Shown here in pieces: positions 17,507 to 26,569 of a DNA stretch of 32,405 nucleotides. This DNA comes from Pelatocladus maniniholoensis HA4357-MV3 (GTDB lineage Bacteria > Cyanobacteriota > Cyanobacteriia > Cyanobacteriales > Nostocaceae): assembly GCA_019359115.1 (NCBI GenBank), contig JAHHHW010000144.1, positions 1 to 32,405 on the forward strand. The letters run 5' to 3'. How positions within the stretch are numbered: the first letter of the stretch is position 1; every line of letters begins with the position of its first letter. The notes beneath the pieces are model-generated. The model had not been told where the DNA came from. It worked only from the letters and a program-made list of their open reading frames with translations, and searched no databases. The position numbers and the translations under genes are program-made.

Positions 17507-17625
17507 GTTAGTCGTTAGTAGTTGGGAGTTAGTAAAACTTGGTTATTTGTTAATAGTTGATAATTCCTTTAACAACTGGCAACTAAATACTAAGTATCTA
17601 ACAACTAACAACTAACAACTAACAA
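17507..17625 (+). repeat. psaA-psaB intercistronic heptamer repeat with inverted arm
   Basis: Four perfect CTAACAA heptamers run from 17598 to 17625. An upstream GTTAGTCGTTAGTAGTTGG-like tract (from about 17507) is their approximate reverse complement, so the spacer can fold into a long imperfect stem. It may influence processing or the relative amounts of psaA and psaB message; this is inferred. Confidence 0.6.
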
Positions 17626-17669
17626 AGCTGATACGTGATGGCTAAAAGTCAGAGGACTTATCAAAAGCT

Positions 17670-19895
17670 ATGGCAACAAAATTTCCAAAATTTAGCCAGG
17701 ATCTCGCACAAGATCCGACTACACGTCGGATCTGGTATGCGATGGCTATGGGAAATGATTTTGAAAGCCATGATGGCATGACCGAAGAAAATCTTTACCA
17801 AAAGATTTTCGCTACTCACTTCGGTCATCTGGCAATCATTTTCCTGTGGGCTTCCAGCCTCTTATTCCACGTGGCCTGGCAAGGTAACTTTGAACAGTGG
17901 ATTACAGACCCTCTTCATATCCGTCCTATTGCTCACGCGATTTGGGACCCCCACTTTGGTAAACCAGCGATCGAAGCTTTTACTCAAGGTGGTGCTAGCA
18001 ACCCAGTAAATATTGCATACTCTGGTGTTTACCACTGGTGGTACACCATCGGTATGCGGACAAATGGCGACCTGTACGTGGGTTCCATCTTCCTGCTGGT
18101 GTTAGCATCTGTGTTCTTGTTTGCTGGTTGGCTGCACTTACAACCCAAATTCCGTCCTAGCCTAGCTTGGTTTAAGATGGCTGAGTCTCGTCTTAACCAC
18201 CACTTGGCAGGTCTATTTGGTGTAAGTTCATTAGCTTGGACTGGTCACTTAGTCCACGTTGCGATCCCTGAATCTCGCGGACAGCACGTAGGCTGGGATA
18301 ACTTCCTCAGTACCTTACCTCACCCAGCAGGCTTGCAGCCCTTCTTCACTGGTAACTGGGGTGTTTACGCGGAAAACCCTGACACCGCTAGCCATGTGTT
18401 TGGTACTTCCCAAGGCGCTGGTACTGCGATTCTAACTTTCTTGGGTGGCTTCCATCCCCAAACTGAATCGCTGTGGTTGACTGATATGGCTCACCACCAC
18501 TTGGCGATCGCAGTTCTGTTTATTGTTGCTGGTCACATGTACCGAACCAACTTTGGCATCGGTCACAGCATCAAAGAAATGATGGATGCCAAAACCTTCT
18601 TCGGTAAGCCCGTTGAAGGCCCCTTCAACATGCCTCACCAAGGCATTTACGAAACTTACAACAATTCTCTGCACTTCCAGTTAGGTTGGCACCTGGCTTG
18701 CTTGGGTGTAATCACCTCCTTGGTAGCGCAACACATGTACTCTCTGCCTCCTTACGCATTTATTGCTAGGGACTACACAACTCAGGCAGCGCTGTACACT
18801 CACCACCAGTACATTGCTATATTCTTGATGCTCGGTGCTTTCGCTCACGGTGCCATCTTCTGGGTACGTGACTACGATCCCGAACAAAACAAGGGCAATG
18901 TACTTGAACGTGTACTGAAGCACAAAGAAGCGATCATCTCTCACCTCAGCTGGGTATCCCTATTCTTGGGCTTCCACACCTTGGGTCTGTATGTTCACAA
19001 CGACGTAGTAGTTGCTTTTGGCACACCTGAAAAACAAATATTGATTGAGCCTGTGTTTGCTCAATTTATCCAAGCTTCTCACGGTAAAGCGCTGTACGGA
19101 CTCAACGTTCTGTTGTCCAACCCAGATAGCGTTGCTTACACAGCTTATCCCAACTACGGTAACGTTTGGTTATCAGGCTGGCTGGATGCAATCAATTCTG
19201 GCACTAATTCTTTGTTCCTAACAATTGGCCCTGGTGACTTCCTAGTACATCATGCCTTTGCTCTGGCGATCCACACCACAGTACTGATATTAGTTAAAGG
19301 TGCTTTGGATGCTCGTGGATCTAAGCTGATGCCCGATAAAAAGGACTTTGGTTATGCCTTCCCTTGTGACGGTCCTGGTCGTGGCGGTACTTGCGACATC
19401 TCCGGTTGGGACTCCTTCTACCTAGCTACTTTCTGGGCATTAAACACAGTAGGTTGGGTGACATTCTACTGGCACTGGAAGCATCTAGGTATTTGGCAAG
19501 GAAACGTTGCTCAGTTCAACGAATCTTCTACTTATTTAATGGGCTGGTTCCGTGATTATCTGTGGGCTAACTCCGCTCAGTTAATTAACGGTTACAACCC
19601 ATACGGCATGAACAACCTATCTGTTTGGGCTTGGATGTTCCTCTTCGGACACCTAGTTTGGGCAACTGGTTTCATGTTCCTCATCTCCTGGAGAGGTTAC
19701 TGGCAAGAGTTGATCGAAACTCTTGTTTGGGCCCACGAACGTACTCCAATTGCGAACCTGGTTCGCTGGAAAGACAAGCCTGTTGCTTTGTCGATCGTTC
19801 AAGCTCGTTTGGTTGGTTTAACTCACTTCGCTGTGGGCTACGTCCTTACCTACGCAGCATTCCTGATTGCCTCGACGGCTGGTAAGTTCGGTTAA
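17670..19895 (+). CDS. psaB: Photosystem I P700 chlorophyll a apoprotein A2
   Basis: 741 residues, the second core subunit of photosystem I and partner of PsaA in binding P700 and FX. The start [20 protein letters not shown] and [15 protein letters not shown] are PsaB-specific. The FX loop [19 protein letters not shown] lies at about 565-583. The C-terminus [20 protein letters not shown] is usual. Length is normal. The ribosome site is weak: AGAGG at 17651-17655 is 14 bases from the ATG, which may reflect coupling to psaA expression. An intrinsic terminator follows at 19927-19960. Confidence 0.99.
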   Translation: MATKFPKFSQDLAQDPTTRRIWYAMAMGNDFESHDGMTEENLYQKIFATHFGHLAIIFLWASSLLFHVAWQGNFEQWITDPLHIRPIAHAIWDPHFGKPAIEAFTQGGASNPVNIAYSGVYHWWYTIGMRTNGDLYVGSIFLLVLASVFLFAGWLHLQPKFRPSLAWFKMAESRLNHHLAGLFGVSSLAWTGHLVHVAIPESRGQHVGWDNFLSTLPHPAGLQPFFTGNWGVYAENPDTASHVFGTSQGAGTAILTFLGGFHPQTESLWLTDMAHHHLAIAVLFIVAGHMYRTNFGIGHSIKEMMDAKTFFGKPVEGPFNMPHQGIYETYNNSLHFQLGWHLACLGVITSLVAQHMYSLPPYAFIARDYTTQAALYTHHQYIAIFLMLGAFAHGAIFWVRDYDPEQNKGNVLERVLKHKEAIISHLSWVSLFLGFHTLGLYVHNDVVVAFGTPEKQILIEPVFAQFIQASHGKALYGLNVLLSNPDSVAYTAYPNYGNVWLSGWLDAINSGTNSLFLTIGPGDFLVHHAFALAIHTTVLILVKGALDARGSKLMPDKKDFGYAFPCDGPGRGGTCDISGWDSFYLATFWALNTVGWVTFYWHWKHLGIWQGNVAQFNESSTYLMGWFRDYLWANSAQLINGYNPYGMNNLSVWAWMFLFGHLVWATGFMFLISWRGYWQELIETLVWAHERTPIANLVRWKDKPVALSIVQARLVGLTHFAVGYVLTYAAFLIASTAGKFG

Positions 19896-19926
19896 TTCGA
19901 CTACTAGTTTTGATAGATAAGCAATT

Positions 19927-19960
19927 AAAATCCCCTGCCGAAAGGTGGGGGATTTTGTTT
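19927..19960 (+). terminator. Rho-independent-type terminator after psaB
   Basis: AAAATCCCC (19927-19935) pairs with GGGGATTTT (19948-19956), with inner CC/GG pairs around a GAAA loop, followed by TTTTGTTT. It starts 31 bases after the psaB stop, a good end for the psaAB message. Confidence 0.8.
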
Positions 19961-20051
19961 AGATAATAAAACTAACTAGAGTCTTTGTTACCCAAAATGT
20001 TCTAGAGTGAAGATTGCATTATGTATAGTTTTGAGCTTGACGAAATCACCT

Positions 20052-20777
20052 GTGCGGAAAATAGTAATTGCCGGAAACTGGAAAATGTACAAAACTCAGG
20101 CAGAGTCTCAAGAGTTTTTACAAGGATTTCTGCCTGCCTTAGAAGAAACTCCCCAAGGCAGAGAAGTGGTATTATGCGTCCCCTTCACTGATTTAAATCT
20201 TTTATCCAAGAGTTTGCATGGTAGCCGTATACAACTGGGGGCGCAAAATGTCCATTGGGAAGAAAGTGGTGCCTATACGGGTGAAATTTCCGGACCGATG
20301 TTACAAGAAGTAGGAATACGCTATGTAATTGTCGGTCATAGTGAACGACGGCAGTATTTTGGGGAAACGGATGAAACCGTCAATTTACGCCTTAAAGCTG
20401 CTCAAAAGAATGATTTGACCCCGATTTTATGTGTAGGCGAAACAAAGCAACAACGAGATGCTGGGGAAACAGAATCGCTCATTATCAGGCAGTTAGAAAA
20501 AGGTCTAGTGAATGTTGATCAGACAAATTTAGTGATTGCTTACGAACCGATTTGGGCAATTGGTACTGGTGATACCTGTGAAACCAGTGAAGCCAATCGT
20601 GTCATCAGCGTCATTCGCAAGCAATTAAAAAATCCTGATGTCCCAATTCAATATGGCGGTTCAGTTAAACCGAATAATATTGATGAAATTATGATACAAC
20701 CAGAAATTGATGGTGTGTTGGTGGGAGGAGCAAGTTTAGAACCTGCAAGTTTTGCCCGGATTGTAAATTATAAGTGA
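20052..20777 (+). CDS. tpiA: Triose-phosphate isomerase
   Basis: 241 residues from GTG 20052; interconverts dihydroxyacetone phosphate and glyceraldehyde 3-phosphate in the Calvin cycle and glycolysis. Catalytic Lys is in AGNWKMYK, catalytic His in [14 protein letters not shown], and catalytic Glu in [11 protein letters not shown]. The phosphate-binding end is [10 protein letters not shown] and [14 protein letters not shown]. The GTG start gives [12 protein letters not shown], the usual cyanobacterial N-terminus and length. The frame is open upstream to 20007, which would add 15 unconserved residues ([15 protein letters not shown]). It is followed by folP after 43 bases, so probably co-transcribed. 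Confidence 0.97.
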   Translation: MRKIVIAGNWKMYKTQAESQEFLQGFLPALEETPQGREVVLCVPFTDLNLLSKSLHGSRIQLGAQNVHWEESGAYTGEISGPMLQEVGIRYVIVGHSERRQYFGETDETVNLRLKAAQKNDLTPILCVGETKQQRDAGETESLIIRQLEKGLVNVDQTNLVIAYEPIWAIGTGDTCETSEANRVISVIRKQLKNPDVPIQYGGSVKPNNIDEIMIQPEIDGVLVGGASLEPASFARIVNYK

Positions 20778-20791
20778 ATTACAACTAGTGT

Positions 20792-20808
20792 GGTGGGCGT
20801 TGCCCACC
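20792..20808 (+). repeat. 7-bp hairpin between tpiA and folP
   Basis: GGTGGGC (20792-20798), loop GTT, GCCCACC (20802-20808). There is no U-run, so it is more likely a dispersed palindrome or translation-affecting hairpin than a terminator. It ends 12 bases before the folP ATG and covers the zone where a ribosome site would be expected. Confidence 0.5.
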
Positions 20809-20820
20809 TACTCTGTGGAA

Positions 20821-21666
20821 ATGACAAGCAACTTAATTATTCGCGATCGCTATTTTGAGTGGGGACGGCGAACTTATTTAATGGGCGTTTTAAATGTCAC
20901 CCCCGACAGTTTTAGTGATGGTGGTGAATTTAATGCGATCGCTACTGCTTTGACACAGGCGCAAGCACTCCAAGCCGCAGGAGCAGATATTATTGATATT
21001 GGTGGTCAATCAACCCGACCAGGAGCAGAGCAAATTTCAACTGCTGAAGAACTTAACCGTGTTTTACCTATATTGCAGGTATTAAGGTCAAAAATTTACA
21101 TCCCTGTTTCTATAGATACTACACGCTCAGAAGTAGCGATCGCTGCGGTAAAAGCAGGTGCAGATATCGTTAATGACATTTCTGGAGGTATATTTGATCC
21201 AGAAATGTTATCGTCTGTAGCAAAGTTAGATGTGCCTATTATATTAATGCATACCCGTGGAAACCCACAAGATATGCAAAAAATGACTGATTATCAAGAT
21301 TTGATGAGTGAAATTTGTAATTTTTTATCAGAACGAATTGCAGCAGCAATAGCTGCGGGTATTAATCAAACGCAAATAATCATTGATCCTGGTATCGGTT
21401 TTGCCAAGAACTACGAGCAAAATTTAGAAATCTTTCGCCGCCTACCAGAACTAAGAAAGCTCAATTGCCCTATTTTAGTAGGGCCATCGCGTAAAAGTTT
21501 TATTGGTCGCGTTTTAGACCAACCAGACCCAAAAGCTCGTGTCTGGGGAACGGCTGCGGCGTGTTGTGCTGCAATCTTTACGGGAGCCGATATCCTGCGA
21601 GTTCACGATGTCAAACAAATGCATGATGTTTGCTTAGTTGCAGATGCAATTTTTCGACAGTCGTAA
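20821..21666 (+). CDS. folP: Dihydropteroate synthase
   Basis: 281 residues from ATG 20821. It condenses p-aminobenzoate with 6-hydroxymethyl-dihydropterin pyrophosphate in folate synthesis and is the sulfonamide target. Loop 1 is MGVLNVTPDSFSDGGEF, the second signature is DIIDIGGQSTRPGAEQ, the pterin site contains IDTTRSEVA and VNDISGG, and the C-terminal loop is GPSRKSFIGRVL. All key motifs are intact. The frame is open upstream to a GTG at 20788, but that would start inside the intercistronic hairpin, so the ATG is preferred. Probably in one transcript with tpiA. Confidence 0.96.
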   Translation: MTSNLIIRDRYFEWGRRTYLMGVLNVTPDSFSDGGEFNAIATALTQAQALQAAGADIIDIGGQSTRPGAEQISTAEELNRVLPILQVLRSKIYIPVSIDTTRSEVAIAAVKAGADIVNDISGGIFDPEMLSSVAKLDVPIILMHTRGNPQDMQKMTDYQDLMSEICNFLSERIAAAIAAGINQTQIIIDPGIGFAKNYEQNLEIFRRLPELRKLNCPILVGPSRKSFIGRVLDQPDPKARVWGTAAACCAAIFTGADILRVHDVKQMHDVCLVADAIFRQS

Positions 21667-21848
21667 TTAAACCTCGTCCAAGTTGAGAACTGGAGTTTTT
21701 CAAAACAGAACTCTAACAGGGAACAGTTTAGGATTTGGGAGTAAAACCTAATTAAGAAAAAACTACGGCTCCGACTTTGTACCCTTGTCACTAGCCACAA
21801 AAATTGCAATTGCGTTGCTGTTTGGGGCGGGTTTTCAGCCAGCCTTCC

Positions 21849-22688
21849 TTATAAAGAACCATTCTCTGATTTCTTGTTATTAGCTTCTTGAGATACTGTC
21901 TCTGAGATCAAATCCATCATATCAGCCGATTTGCCAGGATCTACAAACACGACTTTAGCATTTTCACTTTCACCTAGTCTGTAGCTGGCATTGATATAAT
22001 CTTGTGCTACAAGATACCGCAAGATATCCTTACTCTCAGAATTAGTACGTAAGGCTTCCGAAATGATTTCCATCGATCTCTTAGTTCCTTCTGCTTTTTT
22101 AACTGCGGCTTGCCGTTCTCCTTCTGCTTCTAAAATAGCAGCACGACTTTTAATTTCAGCAGCTCGCTGCTCTTCCATCGACTTCCGTACACTTTCGGGT
22201 AAGGTAATACTTTGAATATCTACACGAATAACTTCTACTCCCCATTTTGGTGTAATTGCATTTAAAGCATCTAGTATGGCTCTATCCATATCACTGCGTG
22301 AGACATTGGTTTCTTCCAAGGTGTGTTGAGCAAGGATTTCTCTAATAGTGGTTGTAGACAATTGTGTCAGGGCGGCTTGCAAGTCTTCTATCTCGTAATA
22401 ACTTCTCCTGATATCTTGAATATGCCAGTAAACTACTGCATCAATTTCTACAGAGATATTATCTTTACTGATAATATTTTGAGGCTTGATGTCTAAGATT
22501 TGTTCTCTTCTTGTATCTTCCATCACTATTTGATCTAGCAAGGGAATAATAAAGTTTAGCCCTGGGTTAAGTTTGCGATGATACTTACCCAAACGCTCCA
22601 CCAGAGCCTCATTTCCTTCATTAATTAGTTTTGCAGATCCTAAAGCATAGCCTATAAGGACTAAAACTATAGCAATAATTGGTTCCAT
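21849..22688 (-). CDS. SPFH/band-7 (slipin/stomatin-like) membrane protein
   Basis: 279 residues. It has an N-terminal hydrophobic anchor (IIAIVLVLIGYALGSAKLI), then the SPFH domain: NEGNEALVERLGKYHRKLNPGLNFIIPLLDQI is the slipin/paraslipin start. VEIDAVVYWHIQDIRRSYYEIEDLQ and TIREILAQHTLEE follow. A coiled-coil segment (about 185-220) is rich in Ala/Glu/Lys: EEQRAAEIKSRAAILEAEGE and RQAAVKKAEGTKRS. Such proteins form ring or cage oligomers at membranes and support membrane proteases and quality control. The usual NfeD-type partner gene is not adjacent. It is convergent with folP. Confidence 0.93.
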   Translation of the reverse strand: MEPIIAIVLVLIGYALGSAKLINEGNEALVERLGKYHRKLNPGLNFIIPLLDQIVMEDTRREQILDIKPQNIISKDNISVEIDAVVYWHIQDIRRSYYEIEDLQAALTQLSTTTIREILAQHTLEETNVSRSDMDRAILDALNAITPKWGVEVIRVDIQSITLPESVRKSMEEQRAAEIKSRAAILEAEGERQAAVKKAEGTKRSMEIISEALRTNSESKDILRYLVAQDYINASYRLGESENAKVVFVDPGKSADMMDLISETVSQEANNKKSENGSL

Positions 22689-23028
22689 ACATGCTCCTGA
22701 TTAAGCTTTGAGGTAATTTACTTTTTACTTTAAGGACTTAATTCTACTCTGTCCTAATTTTTATGTGTTTATAGTTTGAATATAGTTGAATGTGTAAGTT
22801 AATATCACAAGCAGTGTCTTCAGGCAAGACCTCTAGAACCCACATTCCGCAGGTTAGTCATTTTTAAAGTAAGTGATAAAATTAGCATTACTCCTGGGGC
22901 ATTTGTGTTGTTTAACCCCGAAAGCGACAGCAGAAACGACACAACAACTGTTGGTGTACTCCGTACTACCTTTACTTTTTAACTAATTCGGCGGAATTCC
23001 CCATCCGCCTGTGCGGTGGGGATGTGCC
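22689..23028. other. 340-base spacer between dnaX and the SPFH gene
   Basis: No ORF is supportable. The segment from about 22910 to 23025 holds a hairpin-rich stretch ending in the stem-loop at 22999-23021 and may be an IS200/IS605 end relic or the dnaX terminator. The remainder is AT-rich and presumably contains the promoter of the SPFH gene. Confidence 0.45.
22999..23021. terminator. GC-rich stem-loop just after dnaX
   Basis: CCCCATCCGC (22999-23008) pairs with GCGGTGGGG (23013-23021) around a CTGT loop, with one bulged T. It lies 8 bases past the dnaX stop (minus strand), so it may terminate dnaX. Its flanks, GGAATT before and GATGTGC after, also resemble the GAAT-CCCC...GGGG-GATGTCA plan of IS605-type ends, in plus orientation. 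Confidence 0.5.
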
Positions 23029-25536
23029 TCACAATTCATCTTCTGCCTCGTTTTCCCAATCTGAGGTAGCGTTAGAGTCGGTAACTTCTACTACATCATC
23101 TGCAAAGCGAATAATTGCTCCATCAAAAAATTGTGCCAGACGTTGGGCAGCGATCGCTCCTTCATCACTTTCCCAATTGGCTGCTGACATCTGATGTTGT
23201 GGTGTGGGCAAACTTTGCGCCGCAGCAGGATTTGTTGACGATTCTGTTTTTGTAATAAGTGGTTTTACTGGTTGATGATTTTCAGCTACAGGTGATTGTG
23301 GTTGATTGTAACTAGGTAGAGAGGGCTGATGAGCTTGAGGAGTATTATTTTGAGGAAAATCTTTTTTTCCATTACTAGGTGAAGTTTTTACCTGGTTTGG
23401 AACCAAGCTCACCTTATATTTTTGCTGAAAAACTTTTACAAAAGCGGCTTCCACATCGGCTAATTTACCTTGAGCAAGTTTCATCAGCTTTGGTGGTACA
23501 CCTACAACAGCAACACCATCGCCGATACTTAATAAGCGTCCGTGCTGATTCAAGAGTGCTTTGGCAGGTATTGGCAAATATTCCACTATTTTTTGCCAAG
23601 TTCCTTCCAATGATTCTTCAGTGGAAGATGGGGAGGTGGGCGGTGTGCTGGGAGTGGGGGAAGAAAACGCAGGGAGTGTTTTATCTAAATTCCCTGTGTC
23701 TGCGTCGTGTTGTCGTGTCGTAGTCGTGTTAGAGTGTCCGTGCGTTGTCGTTTCTGCGTGTCCCTGTGTCACCTTACCGTTAGAGACTGGGGAAGGCGGG
23801 ATAAAAGGAGTTGGTGATACTGTGGGTGCTACACGGCTTGTTGTTGCTGGTTGAGCGCTAATAATAGTTGCTGAAGGTAGCAATCCCAGTAATGTGACTT
23901 CTAACCACAAGCGTGGTTGGGTGGTGTTTTTTAGTTGCACCTCAGCAGTTCTCAGGTGTTGTTGTCCTTGTAAAATTGTGCTGGTATCTAAATTTTGAGC
24001 AGAATTAACAAGAGCTTGCCAAGTTTGAGGAGTACAAGCAACCAAGTTTTGACGGTTGGGTGCTGTTTTGGCTATGAGTAAATCGCGATAAAAAGCAGCC
24101 AGATTTTGGAGAACAATCAGAGGTTCTCGACCACGATCTAGAATTTGACGAGTACAATCTAGAACTGCTTCGGGATTGTCTTTGGCGATCGCACTCAAAA
24201 GTGTGAGCAAGTCCTTTTCACTTACTGAACCTACCAAATCCCAAACTCGATCCGGCGTGACTTCCCCTGACAATAAACTTAGTTGGTCGAGTAAGCTTTC
24301 AGCATCCCGCAATCCTCCCTGAGCAATTTGAGCCACAAGCGTAATCGCTTCCCAATTAATATTAATGTTTTCTTTGGTAGCAATCATATTTAAGTGCTGC
24401 ACCATTGCTTCTAGGGGTATCCGACGAAAGTCAAACCGTTGACACCGGGAAATAATTGTCGGTAGTACCCTTTGCGGATCTGTTGTTGCGAGGACAAAGA
24501 CTACATGTTTAGGTGGTTCTTCTAGAGTTTTAAGTAGCGCATTGAATGCGGCGGTACTGAGCATATGACAATTATGCACCAGTAGCCCATTAGCAACAAA
24601 GTTGTGATTGTCTGCTACTTCAATATCATAAACTTGCTCAACCCCAGCGAGGCTGACAGATTCGACCGTTTCCAAACTTGTAGTCCATTGAAGGGTTATA
24701 TGTTTTTTGCCCGTAGGTATTACCTTTAAATTGGTGTCCACTAACAAATCGCCGGATGCGTCCATCTCCATCTGTCCCAAATTTGTAAATGGGAGTAGCA
24801 CATCCGCATTCGCAGGGGACAGTATCCTCATTCCTTCTTTTACGTCTTTTGCTGCTATCCATCCCCTATCTGTCCTAATTAGATGATTGCCAGTGCATTT
24901 GATTTCGCAGCTAGTTGTCTTAATAACTAAGGTTTGACGTTCACCCCGATCTAGCCAGCGAGTAACTTTTTTATACTCCCATTGTCCTGTAGAGTCGTTA
25001 TAACTGAGTACTTTTTTATCTTTAATTTTGGGATTATCAATTCTGATCAATCCCTTATCAGTTAATACCAAAGAATCACCTGTCAGACACTCATCGACCA
25101 CATACACTTTATATCGACATTGAACAGGGGCAAATTGCGCCCTTTCGATCATCTCTCTGATGTTGTCTACGCCTGTATTGCTGGCAGCATCTATTTCAAT
25201 TACATCTAAAGAATAACCCTTGGTGATTCCCTGACAAACATCACACACACCACAGGGTTCAGCTGTCGGTTTGTCACTTTTAAGACAATTGAGTGATTTA
25301 GCTAAAATGCGGGCGCTAGAGGTTTTACCTGTACCTCTTGGCCCTGTGAATAAATAGGCTGGTGCAATTTTGGATGCACGAATAGCATTAGTGAGAGTGG
25401 TAGCGATCGCTTCTTGTCCCACTAGTTCAGCAAAACTCTTTGGGCGGTACTTATGGTGCAGAGGTTCGTAAGACATAGATGGCAATGCCTTTTCTGTTTT
25501 GGGAGTCGCACCCAGTCGAGTTTGGGATTCAATCAT
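23029..25536 (-). CDS. dnaX: DNA polymerase III gamma/tau subunit, interrupted by an intein
   Basis: 835 residues as translated; about 662 after protein splicing. DnaX is the AAA+ clamp-loader motor of the replisome. Walker A is GPRGTGKTSSA (65-75), the zinc-binding Cys are C84, C95, C98 and C101, and the sensor region includes FVLATTDPQRVLPTIISRCQ. Walker B is split: VYVVDE (to E149), then the intein (150-322), then CHMLSTAAFNALLKTLEEP. Without splicing the ATPase would be dead. A long Pro/Thr/Gln-rich linker precedes the C-terminal domain. ATG 25536 gives a 20-residue extension; MSYEPLHHKYRPKSF at 25476 is the commoner family start and may be the real one. Confidence 0.95.
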   Translation of the reverse strand: MIESQTRLGATPKTEKALPSMSYEPLHHKYRPKSFAELVGQEAIATTLTNAIRASKIAPAYLFTGPRGTGKTSSARILAKSLNCLKSDKPTAEPCGVCDVCQGITKGYSLDVIEIDAASNTGVDNIREMIERAQFAPVQCRYKVYVVDECLTGDSLVLTDKGLIRIDNPKIKDKKVLSYNDSTGQWEYKKVTRWLDRGERQTLVIKTTSCEIKCTGNHLIRTDRGWIAAKDVKEGMRILSPANADVLLPFTNLGQMEMDASGDLLVDTNLKVIPTGKKHITLQWTTSLETVESVSLAGVEQVYDIEVADNHNFVANGLLVHNCHMLSTAAFNALLKTLEEPPKHVVFVLATTDPQRVLPTIISRCQRFDFRRIPLEAMVQHLNMIATKENININWEAITLVAQIAQGGLRDAESLLDQLSLLSGEVTPDRVWDLVGSVSEKDLLTLLSAIAKDNPEAVLDCTRQILDRGREPLIVLQNLAAFYRDLLIAKTAPNRQNLVACTPQTWQALVNSAQNLDTSTILQGQQHLRTAEVQLKNTTQPRLWLEVTLLGLLPSATIISAQPATTSRVAPTVSPTPFIPPSPVSNGKVTQGHAETTTHGHSNTTTTRQHDADTGNLDKTLPAFSSPTPSTPPTSPSSTEESLEGTWQKIVEYLPIPAKALLNQHGRLLSIGDGVAVVGVPPKLMKLAQGKLADVEAAFVKVFQQKYKVSLVPNQVKTSPSNGKKDFPQNNTPQAHQPSLPSYNQPQSPVAENHQPVKPLITKTESSTNPAAAQSLPTPQHQMSAANWESDEGAIAAQRLAQFFDGAIIRFADDVVEVTDSNATSDWENEAEDEL
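24571..25089 (-). other. Mini-intein in DnaX (173 residues)
   Basis: It starts at Cys150 (CLTGDSLVLTDKGLIRI, splicing block A) and ends in the block F/G sequence VYDIEVADNHNFVANGLLVHN with terminal Asn322, followed by the +1 Cys of the C-extein (CHML). Block B is KCTGNHLIRTDRGWIAAKDV with its T-x-x-H. All residues needed for standard Cys/Asn splicing are therefore present. The insertion point, inside Walker B, is the one known for cyanobacterial DnaX inteins such as that of Synechocystis. Between blocks B and F only ~50 residues remain, with no endonuclease motif in frame. Splicing-competent by sequence; activity is inferred. Confidence 0.93.
24710..24814 (-). pseudogene. Out-of-frame remnant of a homing endonuclease zinc-knuckle segment
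   Basis: In a frame different from dnaX, the intein linker reads PCECGCATPIYKF, then GDGRIRRFVSGHQFKGNTYG. The pattern C-x-C-G-C-x-(T)PI...RRFVSGH is the short zinc-knuckle segment often seen at the start of HNH homing nucleases. The HNH core itself is absent. In the intein frame the same DNA gives an unremarkable linker (intein residues ~93-127). Inference: a frameshift and a deletion turned a full intein into a mini-intein. Confidence 0.5.
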
Positions 25537-25601
25537 TTTAGCTAAACAAGGGAATTTTTAAGAGTGGGGAAAGAGCATCGGGAATCGGGGATCAGGAAAC
25601 G

Positions 25602-25723
25602 AGACCTCTTGCAAAAGTCGAATGAACCCCCCTCAATCCCCCCGTGAACGGAGGGAAGATTTAGTTCCCTCCCCGTAAACGGGGAGGGTTAGGGTGGGGT
25701 AAAAATATTTTTGCAAGAGGTCT
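25602..25723. mobile_element. 122-bp MITE-like element
   Basis: Perfect 15-bp terminal inverted repeats: AGACCTCTTGCAAAA (25602-25616) and TTTTGCAAGAGGTCT (25709-25723). Inside is a 10-bp hairpin, CCCTCCCCGT-AA-ACGGGGAGGG, plus other C/G-rich repeats. It codes for nothing. This is the form of a non-autonomous transposable element mobilised by a transposase elsewhere. It lies between dnaX and the next gene; the remaining parts of this ~330-base spacer show no other feature. Confidence 0.75.
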
Positions 25724-25864
25724 ACGGAAGGGGGACAAGGGAGTGTGAGAAGACAAGGGAGAATTATTTAACAAGTCTGTTCCCAATGCCCATTCAAATG
25801 CGTAGCGACTGGTCATAGACATCGCTACAATCTTAGGGTAAACAAAACTCAGGGGGTGCCGGAG

Positions 25865-26569
25865 ATGCTCAAACGGCTCATTCAATGGTTAAAAAGGTTT
25901 TTTCAACGCTTATTGGGCAACCAAAAGGCTCCAGCAGCATTTGGGAGTAATCATTTAAAAGAACCACCTCCACCCCTAAGTGATACAGATTTAGAATTTC
26001 TGTTCACCGAATTGTTAGAAGGAGTAAATCAAGCCAGAGGACAACACTGGGCGCTGAAGTGGCTACATAACATTGAGCATCGTGTCTCAACAGAACGTTG
26101 GATAGAGTGGTTGCATCGCTTTGGTGAAAAATTGCTAGCATCACCTTCTCCTAATACTGAATTAGCTGCTCGGATGGTGCAATTAGGGGAATTAGAAGTT
26201 GGAGAAGTGGGAGATGCTGCTCATAATATTGGGATGCAATTATTGGCACGTAATCAAGGAGAACCAGTATGGGAATATGAAGGCCCAGATGTCCAAATAG
26301 GAACCTTTACCTCAGCAGTAGATACTGGTGTAGAAAATTTCCCAACCGATCAAGTCTTCCAAGCAGCAGATGAAGTACAAAATCTCCCTGAAGGAGAATT
26401 TCAAACCGTAACCCTGGATGAATTGCTGATTCTTATGCAGCAGGATGATAACTTACGTGAGATGATTGCTCAACAATTGGGAATTGAGACTGAAGATCCG
26501 CAAACGATTATCCAAGCTTTGATTGATCAATTTCATGCTGCTAATCAATCAACAACAGAACAAGGATAA
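25865..26569 (+). CDS. Unknown protein, homologous to the N-terminus of the downstream TPR-CHAT protein
   Basis: 234 residues from ATG 25865 (AGGGGG 8 bases upstream; a GTG at 25856 is possible). A basic amphipathic N-terminus, MLKRLIQWLKRFFQRLLGNQ, could touch membrane or nucleic acid. Block 1 (about 38-130) contains DLEFLFTELLEGVNQARGQ, then HW-LK-L--IEHR-STERWIEWL, and RMVQLGELEVG. Block 2 (about 183-221) is LDELLILMQQDDNLREMIAQ then QLGIETEDPQTIIQALIDQ. Both blocks recur in the same order in residues ~40-135 and ~256-294 of the 1264-residue protein encoded at 28473, and the N-termini match too (MLKWLLQWVKKLWKS). No known domain is recognised. It is likely an adaptor or a competitor for that protein; this is inferred. 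Confidence 0.8.
   Translation: MLKRLIQWLKRFFQRLLGNQKAPAAFGSNHLKEPPPPLSDTDLEFLFTELLEGVNQARGQHWALKWLHNIEHRVSTERWIEWLHRFGEKLLASPSPNTELAARMVQLGELEVGEVGDAAHNIGMQLLARNQGEPVWEYEGPDVQIGTFTSAVDTGVENFPTDQVFQAADEVQNLPEGEFQTVTLDELLILMQQDDNLREMIAQQLGIETEDPQTIIQALIDQFHAANQSTTEQG

Noticed and set aside
20007-20051. Upstream extension of tpiA ([15 protein letters not shown])
   Set aside because: It is absent from the usual TpiA N-terminus and length; the GTG at 20052 gives the family-typical 241 residues.
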